Source of the DNA: Sulfuricurvum sp. PD_MW2
Lineage (GTDB): Bacteria; Campylobacterota; Campylobacteria; Campylobacterales; Sulfurimonadaceae
Length of the DNA stretch: 64,000 bases
Assembly: GCF_002633015.1 (NCBI RefSeq)
Contig: NZ_NSIU01000007.1
Location: 18,785 to 82,784 of the forward strand
Direction: 5' to 3'
Under the pieces are notes generated by a model. That model was not told the DNA's origin. It was given only the letters and a program-made list of their open reading frames with translations, and did no database searches. The translations under genes were made by a program, and so were the position numbers. Below, in pieces: positions 33,839 through 44,527 of this stretch (position 1 is its first letter; each line of letters begins with the position of its first letter).

Positions 33839-34138
33839 TTATTGTCCTTTTTCGCACATAAATTGACTTGCTTGCTCACACCCACCTAAGCATTTTACAA
33901 CACCCAAGTTGGATACGGCTGATCCCCCACCTTGAATTGTCGAACAATAAATAATTCCAAGGCTATTTTGCTTACATTCGCCTTTTCCACACACTACTGT
34001 ACCAAATTGGTTTACTTCAGCACCACCAGAAGGATACTTTGAGCAATAGATAGTACCAAATGAATTTTCTTTGCATGTTGCATTTGCTTGATTTGAAAAC
34101 AACAAGAGGTTTAAAATAAAAACTAAAATTTTAACCAT
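33839..34138 (-). CDS. Secreted Cys-rich two-repeat protein
   Basis: A 99-residue protein with a signal peptide (about residues 1-20, ending ANA). The mature part has two similar units, residues 22-54 and 55-87: CKENSFGTIYCS...NQFGTVVCGKG and CKQNSLGIIYCS...SNLGVVKCLGG. Eight Cys in the mature chain suggest disulfide bonds. No family is recognised. The DNA is AT-rich and the gene sits in an islet of unknown genes. The ribosome binding site AAGGA is rather far (11 bases) from the ATG. Confidence 0.65.
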   Translation of the reverse strand: MVKILVFILNLLLFSNQANATCKENSFGTIYCSKYPSGGAEVNQFGTVVCGKGECKQNSLGIIYCSTIQGGGSAVSNLGVVKCLGGCEQASQFMCEKGQ

Positions 34139-34152
34139 AATCTTTATTTTCC

Positions 34153-34587
34153 TTATTTATTAAATTTTTTACTAAAATTTTCTATGCGAACACTTCTGTT
34201 ATTTTTCACCCAAAACACTTCTATTTCAATTGATTGTAAAGTCTTTTGAATGTCTTTAATTATTGCAAGATGTTTTGTTGTTTCAGGTAAAGCAATCCCA
34301 GCATAAGCATTGTTTTGGTCTTTCATTTTTATAGCTCGATACAGTGCTCTTGAAACATGTGATAACTTTTGAGAATCACTGAATTCTTTTCCAAAAGATT
34401 TAGTGTATATTTTGGATGATGTTTGACCTTTTGCTTCAATATAGAAATATTCACCTCGATTATTCACGGCAATAATGTCATCCCCACGTTCCTGCTCATT
34501 TAGTTGTTGTTTAATCATGTAATTGTGATTTTGTAAAAAATCACATACAGATTCTATTACATCAGATTCCGTCAGCATATAACTCAT
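34153..34587 (-). CDS. PD-(D/E)XK-like nuclease-fold protein
   Basis: A 144-residue protein whose first half matches the restriction-endonuclease-like core: Glu12 in an N-terminal helix, then GDD (35-37), a short turn, and IEAKG with Glu51 and Lys53. That set of residues is what metal-dependent PD-(D/E)XK nucleases use. The C-terminal half (ALYRAIKMKDQNNAYAGIAL, then HLAIIKDIQKTLQS) is helical/strand mix. The start overlaps the stop of the upstream gene as ATGA, so the two are coupled. Possible roles include a defence or recombination nuclease. The DNA is AT-rich (12 G/C in the 60 bases from 34141). Confidence 0.6.
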   Translation of the reverse strand: MSYMLTESDVIESVCDFLQNHNYMIKQQLNEQERGDDIIAVNNRGEYFYIEAKGQTSSKIYTKSFGKEFSDSQKLSHVSRALYRAIKMKDQNNAYAGIALPETTKHLAIIKDIQKTLQSIEIEVFWVKNNRSVRIENFSKKFNK

Positions 34588-35036
34588 TCAAAACCTTTGA
34601 TAAATTTTTCAAAATCTTTCACTAAAACTGCTTCGACATTTCCTAGTAAATCTTTGCTATCATACTTGAAAGGTTTTTGATAAATTTCTCCACCAATAAC
34701 CCTTATAGCATTTATGATCGCTAAGTAAAGGGCTATTTGTTCATTCATCGCATAAAACCCTACATTTTTTGTTACTTCATCGCGCACAGAGATATATCCA
34801 TTTTCTCTAATTTCTACATATACGGGATGAACATCCCAATTCATTTGATTACGAAGTCTCTCATATTTACTTGCTAGAATAGTATTTAATCCATCGGAGA
34901 TAGTTTGACAAAATTCATCTTTATTCTCTAAAAAAACAGGATCAGATTCGAAAAGCTCAACAAGCTCATTCCAACTGCTTCTTCCTGATGGCAAATTATT
35001 TCCAGAGAACGGATATTGATAAACCCAATCTTGCAT
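34584..35036 (-). CDS. Hypothetical protein coupled to the nuclease-like gene
   Basis: A 150-residue soluble protein with a strong ribosome binding site (GGGGGT, six bases before the ATG). It begins MQDWVYQYPFSGNNLPSGRS and is rich in aromatic and acidic residues with a hydrophobic helix near 100 (NEQIALYLAIINAIRVIGG). I do not recognise it. Its stop overlaps the start of the nuclease-like gene, so the pair is probably a functional unit. Confidence 0.6.
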   Translation of the reverse strand: MQDWVYQYPFSGNNLPSGRSSWNELVELFESDPVFLENKDEFCQTISDGLNTILASKYERLRNQMNWDVHPVYVEIRENGYISVRDEVTKNVGFYAMNEQIALYLAIINAIRVIGGEIYQKPFKYDSKDLLGNVEAVLVKDFEKFIKGFE

Positions 35037-35087
35037 ATTCTACCCCCTTTTCATTATACACACACATTTATGTACGCTAACAAATAT

Positions 35088-36308
35088 TTACTTTGCTATC
35101 TCTTTTCCAGCAATCATACCACTAGCCCACGCAAAGTTAAAATTATAACCACCACGTTTGCCGACAATATCGAGCACTTCACCTGCAAAATAAAGCCCCT
35201 CTACGAGTTTTGATTCCATTGTTTTAGGATTTACTTGTATTGTACTGACACCGCCGCCACTCACTTCGGCATGTTTGAATCCATGCGTATCGGTAACGTC
35301 AAATTTCCATTCCCCGATCAAGTAGGCAAGTTTTTTGATCTCTTTTGGATTTAGCGTCGATACACGTGCAGAGAGTGCTATTGCTGCATCTTCGAGTAGA
35401 TAGGTGACAATCTTGGCAGGGAGTAGACCGCATAGGGCATTTTGGATCGTTTGTGTCGGAATGGAAGTAAAGAGTTTTTCAAGTGTATTTGTAAGTGTCT
35501 GTCTATCAAATTGCGGTAAAAGATTGAGAGTGAGGCTAACACGCTGTTTGTGAAGTAGTGCGTACGAAGCTTTCTGGCTGATGTCGAGGATTGCCAGTCC
35601 TGAAATACCGTAGGATGCAAAGAGGATATCTCCTGTTACTTTCGTGTTACTTTTTCCATCGATAACGAGCGTAACTTCGGCTACCGTTTTTACCCCTGCC
35701 ATTTTAGGAGCGTGCTTGGAAGAGAGATGGAGCTGCACAAGGCTCGGATAGGTAGGGATAATCTCATGTCCGAAAGAGCGTGCGAATGCGTATCCATCCC
35801 CTGCCGCACCAAGTTGAGGAGCGGCTTCAGAACCCGTAGCGATTAAAACGTTATCATAACGGCGTTTGTCATGAGCAGATGCGACAATAAAACCGTTTGA
35901 ATCTTTTGACAGGGACGTTACGGCACATTCTGTGAGTATTTTCACACCTGCATCGACTATTGCCCCTTTGAGAGAGATTAGAACCGATTTGGCTTCATTG
36001 GAGAGAGGGTAACATCTTCCGTCGTCTTTAACATCGAGGAGAAGCCCTATAGAGCTGCAAAAACTCTGAAAATAGTGAAAATTCATCTGTTTGAGTGCAT
36101 AGGTTACAAATTGAGGATCACTTCCTGCATAATCAGCATGAGTGGCCGTAGTATTGATGATATTGCATCGACCGTTACCGGAAGCCAATATCTTTTTCCC
36201 TACGCTGGTATTGTGTTCGTAAAGGGTGACATTTGCACCCGAACGTGCGGCAAAAAGCGCCGCCATAAGTCCTGATGCACCGCCACCGATAATTGCTATA
36301 TGTTTCAT
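35088..36308 (-). CDS. BaiN/HI0933-family FAD oxidoreductase
   Basis: A 406-residue flavoprotein. The start at 36308 puts KHIAIIGGGASGLMAALFAA at the N terminus; an ATG 14 codons upstream adds an unlikely tail. Other family marks are GKKILASGNGRCN, NVLIATGSEAAPQLGAAGDG and, at the end, GLYFAGEVLDIVGKRGGYN with FAWASGMIAGKEIAK. The family reduces unsaturated compounds in BaiN, but most members have unknown substrates. It flanks the AT-rich islet. Confidence 0.88.
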   Translation of the reverse strand: MKHIAIIGGGASGLMAALFAARSGANVTLYEHNTSVGKKILASGNGRCNIINTTATHADYAGSDPQFVTYALKQMNFHYFQSFCSSIGLLLDVKDDGRCYPLSNEAKSVLISLKGAIVDAGVKILTECAVTSLSKDSNGFIVASAHDKRRYDNVLIATGSEAAPQLGAAGDGYAFARSFGHEIIPTYPSLVQLHLSSKHAPKMAGVKTVAEVTLVIDGKSNTKVTGDILFASYGISGLAILDISQKASYALLHKQRVSLTLNLLPQFDRQTLTNTLEKLFTSIPTQTIQNALCGLLPAKIVTYLLEDAAIALSARVSTLNPKEIKKLAYLIGEWKFDVTDTHGFKHAEVSGGGVSTIQVNPKTMESKLVEGLYFAGEVLDIVGKRGGYNFNFAWASGMIAGKEIAK

Positions 36309-36377
36309 GTTGGTATTGTAGCTAAATGCAAAGGAGTAGAGGAAGGACAAAGAGGGATAGACCCTCTTTGAGTAAGA

Positions 36378-37820
36378 TTATTTAAGCATATCCGCGCGCG
36401 GGAATGTAAAGGTAGATTGTCGGAGAACAACCACTTTATCTTTGGCATCAACCGCATACGCTTTGATGGTAATAGGGATAACGGTATCTTTACGATCATC
36501 ATTGACCAAGAGCTCATCGGTATACAAAACAACAACTTTTTTCTTTACTACACCCGGTTTTACGGTAAACGCTTTTTCAGGTTCAAGAATTTTGATTTTA
36601 CCTTCCATACCTGCTGGGGCAATAACGTCAAAATAGTACTCATGATCTTCGTTCAGCGTATTTTGGAGCAAGAACGTATACGCGTTATCAACTTGCGTTT
36701 TCCCTTCATCAGTGGTGCTGATAGAGTACAAGCGGTTCTCCTTATTGATATTAAGGAGCATATATTCTTTTTTGCTTCCCATCATCGCCAAAATAACGCT
36801 GACAATAATCAAAATAGCGGCATAACCCATGATTTTCGGACGGAAATAATGTGTTTTCCCTTTTTGGAATAATGTTTCTTTTTCACTTGACCACTCTACG
36901 AGTGTCGGTTTACCGAGATTGCCCATGACTTCTGTACAAGCATCTACACATTCAAGACAGTTGATACACTCAAGTTGCAGCCCTTTACGGATATCGATAT
37001 GGGTTGGACATACGGTCACGCAGCTTTCACAGGTTGTACATTCGGCATTTGTATTGACTGCAAGAAGATCTTTTTGTTTTGTAAACATCTTCTCTTTGTG
37101 TTCGTTATAGATCTCTCCCCCACGGTTTGGATTATAGATAGCCATAACGGTGTCATCATCGTACAATACTGATTGTATACGTGAATACGGGCATACATAG
37201 ACACAAAAGTTTTCTTTTAGGAAAATGACATCATAAACCAAGAAAAGGACGATACCGATAATTGTTCCCACAAGAACAGTATGTTCCATAGGGTTTTGGA
37301 TATAAGCGAGAAAATCTTCCGGCGGTACGAAATACCACATTAAATCCGCAGCTGCGATGAATGCCAACCCCGTCCAGAGTAAAAGTGCAACGACGCGTTT
37401 GATTTTGTTTTCAGCGAGAGAATAATCCGGCTCTTGTTGTTTGTTTTTAATCCGTTTGCGAAGACCCAAAAGTTTTGTTTCGATCAAATCACGGTAGACG
37501 ACACGGAAAATCGTTTGAGGACACATCCATCCGCAGAATACACGCCCTCCGAGTACGGTGATACCAAAGATACCGATGAAAAGGATCATCAACAAAAATG
37601 GCATCAAATAGAGCTCTTGCATATCGAACTGCACAAACATCAAATGGAGTTTGAGTTTATCAAAGCTCAATAAAAAAAGGTGATTTCCTTCAATTCTAAT
37701 CCATGGAATGACCAATGCGGCTACGGTCACCAATCCATAGAACCAGTACCGTTTGATCCGCCAAGGAGTCCATCCCGCTAAATATTCTTTCCCTTTTTTG
37801 GAAACTGTTTCTTCACTCAT
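36378..37820 (-). CDS. ccoG: Cytochrome cbb3 oxidase accessory protein CcoG
   Basis: A 480-residue membrane iron-sulfur protein (FixG/CcoG) that helps deliver copper to cbb3-type oxidase. The start at 37820 (MSEETVSKKGKEYLAGW) follows GGAGG by seven bases. There are about five membrane segments, Cys motifs GWMCPQT and CVYVCPYSR, then ferredoxin-type CTTCESCVTVCP and CINCLECVDAC, and a C-terminal Ig-like domain. The recombinase-like regulator lies immediately upstream in the same direction. The oxidase genes themselves are not in the window. Confidence 0.93.
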   Translation of the reverse strand: MSEETVSKKGKEYLAGWTPWRIKRYWFYGLVTVAALVIPWIRIEGNHLFLLSFDKLKLHLMFVQFDMQELYLMPFLLMILFIGIFGITVLGGRVFCGWMCPQTIFRVVYRDLIETKLLGLRKRIKNKQQEPDYSLAENKIKRVVALLLWTGLAFIAAADLMWYFVPPEDFLAYIQNPMEHTVLVGTIIGIVLFLVYDVIFLKENFCVYVCPYSRIQSVLYDDDTVMAIYNPNRGGEIYNEHKEKMFTKQKDLLAVNTNAECTTCESCVTVCPTHIDIRKGLQLECINCLECVDACTEVMGNLGKPTLVEWSSEKETLFQKGKTHYFRPKIMGYAAILIIVSVILAMMGSKKEYMLLNINKENRLYSISTTDEGKTQVDNAYTFLLQNTLNEDHEYYFDVIAPAGMEGKIKILEPEKAFTVKPGVVKKKVVVLYTDELLVNDDRKDTVIPITIKAYAVDAKDKVVVLRQSTFTFPRADMLK

Positions 37821-37833
37821 TACACGACCTCCA

Positions 37834-38484
37834 TTATATGGTTGATTCATCGACTGGACACCGAATGGTTCCAATCACGGTTGCTTCGGCATCGGCATCG
37901 TCTCCGATATTGCTGATACCGCTTACGACTTCTTTGAGTTCACGTGATTCAATATAATCTTTAAGTGAGCTTCGACTCACACCAAGAACACGTGCAATCT
38001 CGCTGACACTTTTTCTTTGTTTTAATAATTGGATAATCTCTTCCAAATAAATATCAAATTTTGATGATGATTTGGAGCCTTTAGGACGACCAATCCCTTT
38101 TTTGGCATCATCTTGCAGAATTTGGCGCAATTGATCAATGAGACCTAAAACGACCATTGTATCACTTTTGCGATCGATTACGACCCCCGGTTTGACAAAA
38201 TGGATCGTATTATTATTTTTGAGAAGGCAGCTAAACATTTGGACAACATCTTCAATGTAGCTGCTTAATGTCCATGTATCATAAACGATTAGGGTATCGC
38301 CGTCTAATGAACGAAAAAATCGGACAACTTCATGACGATCTGTAAGCCGTTTATTTTGCGAGGTTTGATCTACCATCTCTTCATTGATAGTAAGCTCTTT
38401 TTGAGCAGCATAACCGTTGATTAGCTTAAGTTGCTCATAAACACCGTCAAAATCTTTATCGGGACGGATATAACTAACAATCAT
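37834..38484 (-). CDS. Catalytically dead serine-recombinase-like HTH protein
   Basis: The ATG at 38484 starts the resolvase-type fold (MIVSYIRPD); an ATG at 38526 would add 14 residues. The 216-residue product has a resolvase-like N-terminal domain and, after a GRPKGSK linker (the usual resolvase GRP hinge), a Hin-type helix-turn-helix (KSVSEIARVLGVSRSSLKDY). The catalytic Ser of the Y-x-R-x-S motif is missing (YIRPD), so recombination is unlikely and a regulator role is more plausible. It ends 14 bases before ccoG, probably in one operon. Confidence 0.75.
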   Translation of the reverse strand: MIVSYIRPDKDFDGVYEQLKLINGYAAQKELTINEEMVDQTSQNKRLTDRHEVVRFFRSLDGDTLIVYDTWTLSSYIEDVVQMFSCLLKNNNTIHFVKPGVVIDRKSDTMVVLGLIDQLRQILQDDAKKGIGRPKGSKSSSKFDIYLEEIIQLLKQRKSVSEIARVLGVSRSSLKDYIESRELKEVVSGISNIGDDADAEATVIGTIRCPVDESTI

Positions 38485-38520
38485 TGTATGTTGTAATCCT
38501 TTACAATATTTTAGTTTCAT

Positions 38521-38543
38521 CGTCATTTTAACGAAGTATGACG
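38521..38543. promoter_or_regulatory. GTCAT inverted repeat at the recombinase-like gene
   Basis: CGTCAT and ATGACG flank an 11-base centre about 37 bases upstream of the chosen start at 38484. A third CGTCAT lies at 38573-38578. The site could be an operator for the HTH protein itself. Confidence 0.35.
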
Positions 38544-38574
38544 ACTAAAGTCAATATAAAAGATTATTTTTTCG

Positions 38575-39360
38575 TCATATGTTTTTATCGATGATAACAA
38601 CTTCACATTGTAAATCGATGTCAAACTCCCGTTTTATGCGACTTTGTGCTTCATGTATCAATGTAAGTGCGTCATTGTATGTTCCACCGCCGGTATTGAC
38701 GAGAAAATTGGCATGAACATTACTAAATGACATGGCTCCTTGAAAAAGCCCTTTGAGCCCTACCGCTTCGATAAGTCTCCCCGCGTAGTCGTTTGGCGGG
38801 TTTTTAAAACAGCTTCCGGCACTTGGATCACTCGGCTGATTGGATCGCATTTGATTGAACATTTCATAACGATCCTGAGAATAGCCCTGTTTAGCTTCAA
38901 ACACCGCTTCGAAAACAACTTCATTGATAGAGGTTTTACGATAGCCGTGCTCGATCTCTTCTTTTTTCTTCCATCCGCTTTGTGTCCGTATCGCAATAAG
39001 ATGGTTGAAAATCTCATACTCTTTGAGCCCTGCATTCATCTTCAGCATCCCGCCGAGTGTTCCGGGGAGTTTTGAGAGATATTCAAAGTGAGCGATATCG
39101 TGTTTTTTGCAAAACGAGACGACTCGTCCGCCGGGTGTTGCGGCACCGATATGGAGTCCGTCGGATTCCAGAGCGATAAAATCATACTCTTTAGAGAGGA
39201 TCATGAGCGGCGGTGGGGTGGGTGAGACAAGAATATTGTTCGCTGCACCTATGATCGTGTGCCCTTGCGGAACAACATCATTTTCGATGAGAGCAACCTC
39301 GACGATCGGACCGATACGAAGTGAACTGAATTTTGAAAAATCGATAGTTTTTGATTTCAT
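38575..39360 (-). CDS. murB: UDP-N-acetylenolpyruvoylglucosamine reductase MurB
   Basis: A 261-residue FAD enzyme that reduces the enolpyruvyl moiety to make UDP-MurNAc in the cytoplasm. FAD contact region: IGAANNILVSPTPP; catalytic Ser region: SAGSCFKNPP; C-terminal: VHANFLVNTGGGTYNDAL. It is shorter than the E. coli type (about 340), as usual in Campylobacterota. Its start overlaps the fliQ stop by four bases. Confidence 0.94.
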   Translation of the reverse strand: MKSKTIDFSKFSSLRIGPIVEVALIENDVVPQGHTIIGAANNILVSPTPPPLMILSKEYDFIALESDGLHIGAATPGGRVVSFCKKHDIAHFEYLSKLPGTLGGMLKMNAGLKEYEIFNHLIAIRTQSGWKKKEEIEHGYRKTSINEVVFEAVFEAKQGYSQDRYEMFNQMRSNQPSDPSAGSCFKNPPNDYAGRLIEAVGLKGLFQGAMSFSNVHANFLVNTGGGTYNDALTLIHEAQSRIKREFDIDLQCEVVIIDKNI

Positions 39361-39626
39361 TGCATAAAGGTTGGTATCATATTAAACATACGGATAGTGA
39401 AATCTTGCATTTCGTTCATCATCCAGGGCATGGTGAGGATGATAATGATAACGATACCGATAATTTTAGGGATAAAACTGAGGGTCATCTCATTGATCTG
39501 AGTGGTTGCCTGGAAGATACTGACTGCAAGTCCCAAAAACATCCCCACGAGCAATGCGGGTAGAGAGAGGATGAGAGCGATTTTAAACGTTTCGATTCCG
39601 AGCCCGATGAGTTCTGACTGCATCAT
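39357..39626 (-). CDS. fliQ: Flagellar export protein FliQ
   Basis: An 89-residue inner-membrane component of the flagellar type III export gate, with two membrane helices (about 14-36 and 50-70). The motif LALPALLVGMFLGLAVSIFQATTQINEMTL (LPALLVG, then FQATTQINEMTL) is diagnostic. It sits between mqnD and murB, away from other flagellar genes in this window, coupled to murB by an ATGA overlap. Confidence 0.95.
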   Translation of the reverse strand: MMQSELIGLGIETFKIALILSLPALLVGMFLGLAVSIFQATTQINEMTLSFIPKIIGIVIIIILTMPWMMNEMQDFTIRMFNMIPTFMQ

Positions 39627-39627
39627 G

Positions 39628-40491
39628 TTAGCTGTACCTCAATTCGGTATATTCAAGAGGAATCATAAAATCTTTCGGATCAATCTTAGCATCAAAAAAT
39701 CCGTTTTTATACCCTAGCTCGAATAAGAGTTCAATCGCTTTATATTGTATCTCGCTTAGGGTAATGGACTCATCGTTGGCATAGAGTTCGAGATATTTCT
39801 CTAATGTCGGAGCATCGATGCGGACAAGGCTGCGTTCCATCAACATTTTCGAGAGATTCTCTTTGTGATCCCGTGCGATTTGAACCGCTTTGGTCAAAAT
39901 ATTTTCATATTCGATGGCTGAAGTGAGTGGAAGAGAACGTCGTATTGCCATACCGCCTAACGGTAGCGGCAACCCTTCTCCCCCCAGTTCACACCATACA
40001 TCCCAAAGTTCGCGTTCAACCTCCAATGAATCATCATATCCCAAAATCGATTCATGGATCAATACTCCTGCATCGACAATGCCGTCTAAAACGGCTTGTT
40101 CAATCTCTAAAAAATTCATGTAAACAATTTTGGCATCAGGATACGCGATTCGAAATAACAAAGCATTGGTCGTATATTTACCGCTCAAAGCCACTTTGAA
40201 CCGCTTTTTGAGGATAGTTTCTTTTTTGCGAATCAGTTTTGGGCCGTATCCTTGACCGAAACTGACCGCTGTGCGCAAAAGTGCGTAGTCGTTTCGAATA
40301 TGGGGATAAAGACCGAAACTGATGGCGGTGATATCATATGTCCCCTTCAGTGCTTCGGTATTGAGTGTCTCGATGTCCAAAGCAATATTGTCAAAGGTCG
40401 TATTCTCTTTTGTAACCCATCCGAATTTGATGGCGTAATACATAAAGATATCATCAGCATCGGGGGAGTGGGCAATCACCATATTTTTCAC
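39628..40491 (-). CDS. mqnD: 1,4-dihydroxy-6-naphthoate synthase MqnD
   Basis: A GTG at 40491 with AGGA six bases upstream is the best start (287 residues, MKNMVIAHSPDADDIF by translation as Met). HSPDADDIFMYYA is the signature of MqnD, which releases dihydroxynaphthoate in the futalosine pathway to menaquinone. ISFGLYPHI and LGGMAIRRSLPL are further family parts. Menaquinone is the main quinone in this lineage. It lies directly before fliQ (one base gap). Confidence 0.9.
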   Translation of the reverse strand: MKNMVIAHSPDADDIFMYYAIKFGWVTKENTTFDNIALDIETLNTEALKGTYDITAISFGLYPHIRNDYALLRTAVSFGQGYGPKLIRKKETILKKRFKVALSGKYTTNALLFRIAYPDAKIVYMNFLEIEQAVLDGIVDAGVLIHESILGYDDSLEVERELWDVWCELGGEGLPLPLGGMAIRRSLPLTSAIEYENILTKAVQIARDHKENLSKMLMERSLVRIDAPTLEKYLELYANDESITLSEIQYKAIELLFELGYKNGFFDAKIDPKDFMIPLEYTELRYS

Positions 40492-40588
40492 ATAAAATCC
40501 TATTGTAAACGACAAATCAATTAAATTTTAACCAAATAACGCTAAAATATCTCTATTCCAGAATGCGAATTATTAATATTGCAATTTG

Positions 40589-40628
40589 TCATATTTTGAA
40601 TATATATTTCAAATTGTCATATTATGAC
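40589..40628. promoter_or_regulatory. Repeated GTCATAT motifs upstream of recA
   Basis: GTCATAT occurs at 40589-40595 and 40616-40622; the second forms a palindrome GTCATATTATGAC (40616-40628). Between them lies TTTGAA-N7-TTCAAA. The region is AT-rich and 38 bases before recA. It may hold the promoter and an operator. Confidence 0.4.
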
Positions 40629-40665
40629 GCAACTTTAAAACATTTTAGTCTCAGGAGAGCACCGC

Positions 40666-42970
<2,305 letters not shown>

Positions 42971-42971
<1 letters not shown>

Positions 42972-43258
42972 TGCATCACGATGATCAAGAGCTACTTCAT
43001 CATGAAGAAAGGGGAGGATTGACCGAACGCTATTTCGGTTTGTCTACCCTGAAATTTTTCATTGCTGTTAGTATTGTTCTTGTTGTCGGCGTGTATATGG
43101 GATTTATATTCTTTGGAGACAACTCTCTAAGTGTTCTTTTGGAGCTTGAAGAACATCAAAATTATCTGAGTGATGATATTGAACGGCTAAAAGCCGAAAA
43201 TGCTTCTTTGCAAAAACAGTATTTTGAGCTAAAAGAGCTTGATGCTGATTCACAATAG
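42971..43258 (+). CDS. FtsB/DivIC-like single-pass coiled-coil protein
   Basis: A 95-residue protein with one membrane helix (about residues 28-50, FFIAVSIVLVVGVYMGFIFF) and a short coiled coil (about 60-92, LLELEEHQNYLSDDIERLK). That layout is of septum proteins FtsB/FtsL/DivIC. The His-rich start (MHHDDQELLHHEE) is unusual. Its place after recA-eno recurs in the lineage as far as I recall. A division role is inferred from architecture only. Confidence 0.65.
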
Positions 43259-43271
43259 TGACTGGGGATGT

Positions 43272-43880
43272 ATGAAATATTCACTTTATCTCTCAATATT
43301 GCTTCTCTTGCCTCTTTCGGCGCGTGAAAATCCATTTTTTCCTGCAGATGAATTAAAAAAACAAAAAGTTACTTCAAATATTCCGGATACGCGTCCGCGT
43401 ATCGGCACTATAAATTATACGTTTCCTGATCAAGCCCGTATACTCAAAGAGGTTACATTTACAATCCAAAATTTGGATGGTAGTTTTGAAGAGAAAAAAG
43501 TTCAAATCGATCAAAGTATTGATTGGCACCGCCCTATCACTCTTTCGCAGGGGGGAGCCGTATCACAGCCTGCAGGAGCTAAATCATCCTTTGCAAATTT
43601 TGGTTTTGTTCAAGCTTCGACGCAAGGAAAAATTATAACTATTAAGACTTCGGATATACTGACACGTCATTTCGCACTTAGCGATCCGAATCGTATAATT
43701 ATTGATTTTAAGCATTCGGGGATTTTTAAAAGTGAACAAAAAAGTTTGAATAGCGCTCCCTATTCGAATATAAGCATAGAGAATCATGGTGATTTTGCGC
43801 GTGTTACAATCGGGTTGGATGGAAGATACAGCTATGTCCTTAATAATAAAGGCGGCATGATCACAATAACGTGTAATTGA
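43272..43880 (+). CDS. AMIN-domain periplasmic protein
   Basis: The ATG at 43272 opens a signal peptide (MKYSLYLSILLLLPLSA) and follows TGGGGA; an upstream ATG at 43239 lies in the previous gene. The 202-residue product ends in an AMIN-type beta domain (ILTRHFALSDPNRIIIDFKH, then SIENHGDFARVTIGLDG). AMIN domains target proteins to peptidoglycan at the septum or to secretion pores. It is the last gene of the recA-eno string. Confidence 0.75.
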   Translation: MKYSLYLSILLLLPLSARENPFFPADELKKQKVTSNIPDTRPRIGTINYTFPDQARILKEVTFTIQNLDGSFEEKKVQIDQSIDWHRPITLSQGGAVSQPAGAKSSFANFGFVQASTQGKIITIKTSDILTRHFALSDPNRIIIDFKHSGIFKSEQKSLNSAPYSNISIENHGDFARVTIGLDGRYSYVLNNKGGMITITCN

Positions 43881-43896
43881 TAGATTGCGAGAATGT

Positions 43897-43917
43897 TTCT
43901 CTCCGATTTGGAGAGAA
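43897..43917. terminator. Hairpin between the AMIN gene and tpx
   Basis: A perfect 8-bp stem TTCTCTCC/GGAGAGAA with a five-base loop lies between two convergent genes and could end both. No strong T-run follows on either strand. Confidence 0.5.
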
Positions 43918-43925
43918 TCGAGAGA

Positions 43926-44429
43926 TTATTTTACAGCAGCCAATGCAGCTTCGTAATTTGGTTCTTCAGTAATTTCTGGAACGATCTCTTTGTATGTTAC
44001 GATACCTTCTTCGTTTACTGCGAAAATTGCACGACATGTTACACCTGCAAGTACTGAACCGCCAAGCAATACACCGTATGCATTTGCGAAATCTTTGTTA
44101 CGGAAATCTGAACATACTGTCAACTTATCGATACCTTCTGCTTGACAGAAGCGTCCTGCTGCGAATGGTAGGTCCAAAGATACGATAGTCGCTTTAACAC
44201 CTTCGATTGAAGCCGCTTTAGCATTGAAGTTACGAGTTTCGGTAGCACATACACCAGTATCCAATGAAGGAACAACGATGATAAGTTGTTTTACCCCTTG
44301 AGCTCCACCAACAACAACATCACCTAAACCTGCTGAATTAACTACAGTTACCTCTGGCGCTTTGTCTCCAACTTTAACTTCATTTCCGAGAAGTTCTACG
44401 TCTGTACCTTTGAATTTAGTAGTTGCCAT
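43926..44429 (-). CDS. tpx: Thiol peroxidase Tpx
   Basis: A 167-residue atypical 2-Cys peroxiredoxin that reduces peroxides with thioredoxin. The peroxidatic Cys lies in SLDTGVCATETRNFN and the resolving Cys in FAAGRFCQAEG. AAGGAG precedes the ATG. Monocistronic; a well-expressed codon pattern. It protects against oxidative stress in the cytoplasm or periplasm. Confidence 0.97.
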   Translation of the reverse strand: MATTKFKGTDVELLGNEVKVGDKAPEVTVVNSAGLGDVVVGGAQGVKQLIIVVPSLDTGVCATETRNFNAKAASIEGVKATIVSLDLPFAAGRFCQAEGIDKLTVCSDFRNKDFANAYGVLLGGSVLAGVTCRAIFAVNEEGIVTYKEIVPEITEEPNYEAALAAVK

Positions 44430-44527
44430 ACTGGCTCCTTATTCTGTATTTTGTTATGTGAGAAGTATATTTTAAATCGGATAATTTAACTCTGAATTAT
44501 CAAGGAGGCAAATGTGGTTAAGAAAAT

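Noticed and set aside
37834..38484. Site-specific recombinase or remnant of a mobile element
   Set aside because: The catalytic Ser is absent, no inverted repeats or transposase lie nearby, and the gene is embedded in a respiratory operon.
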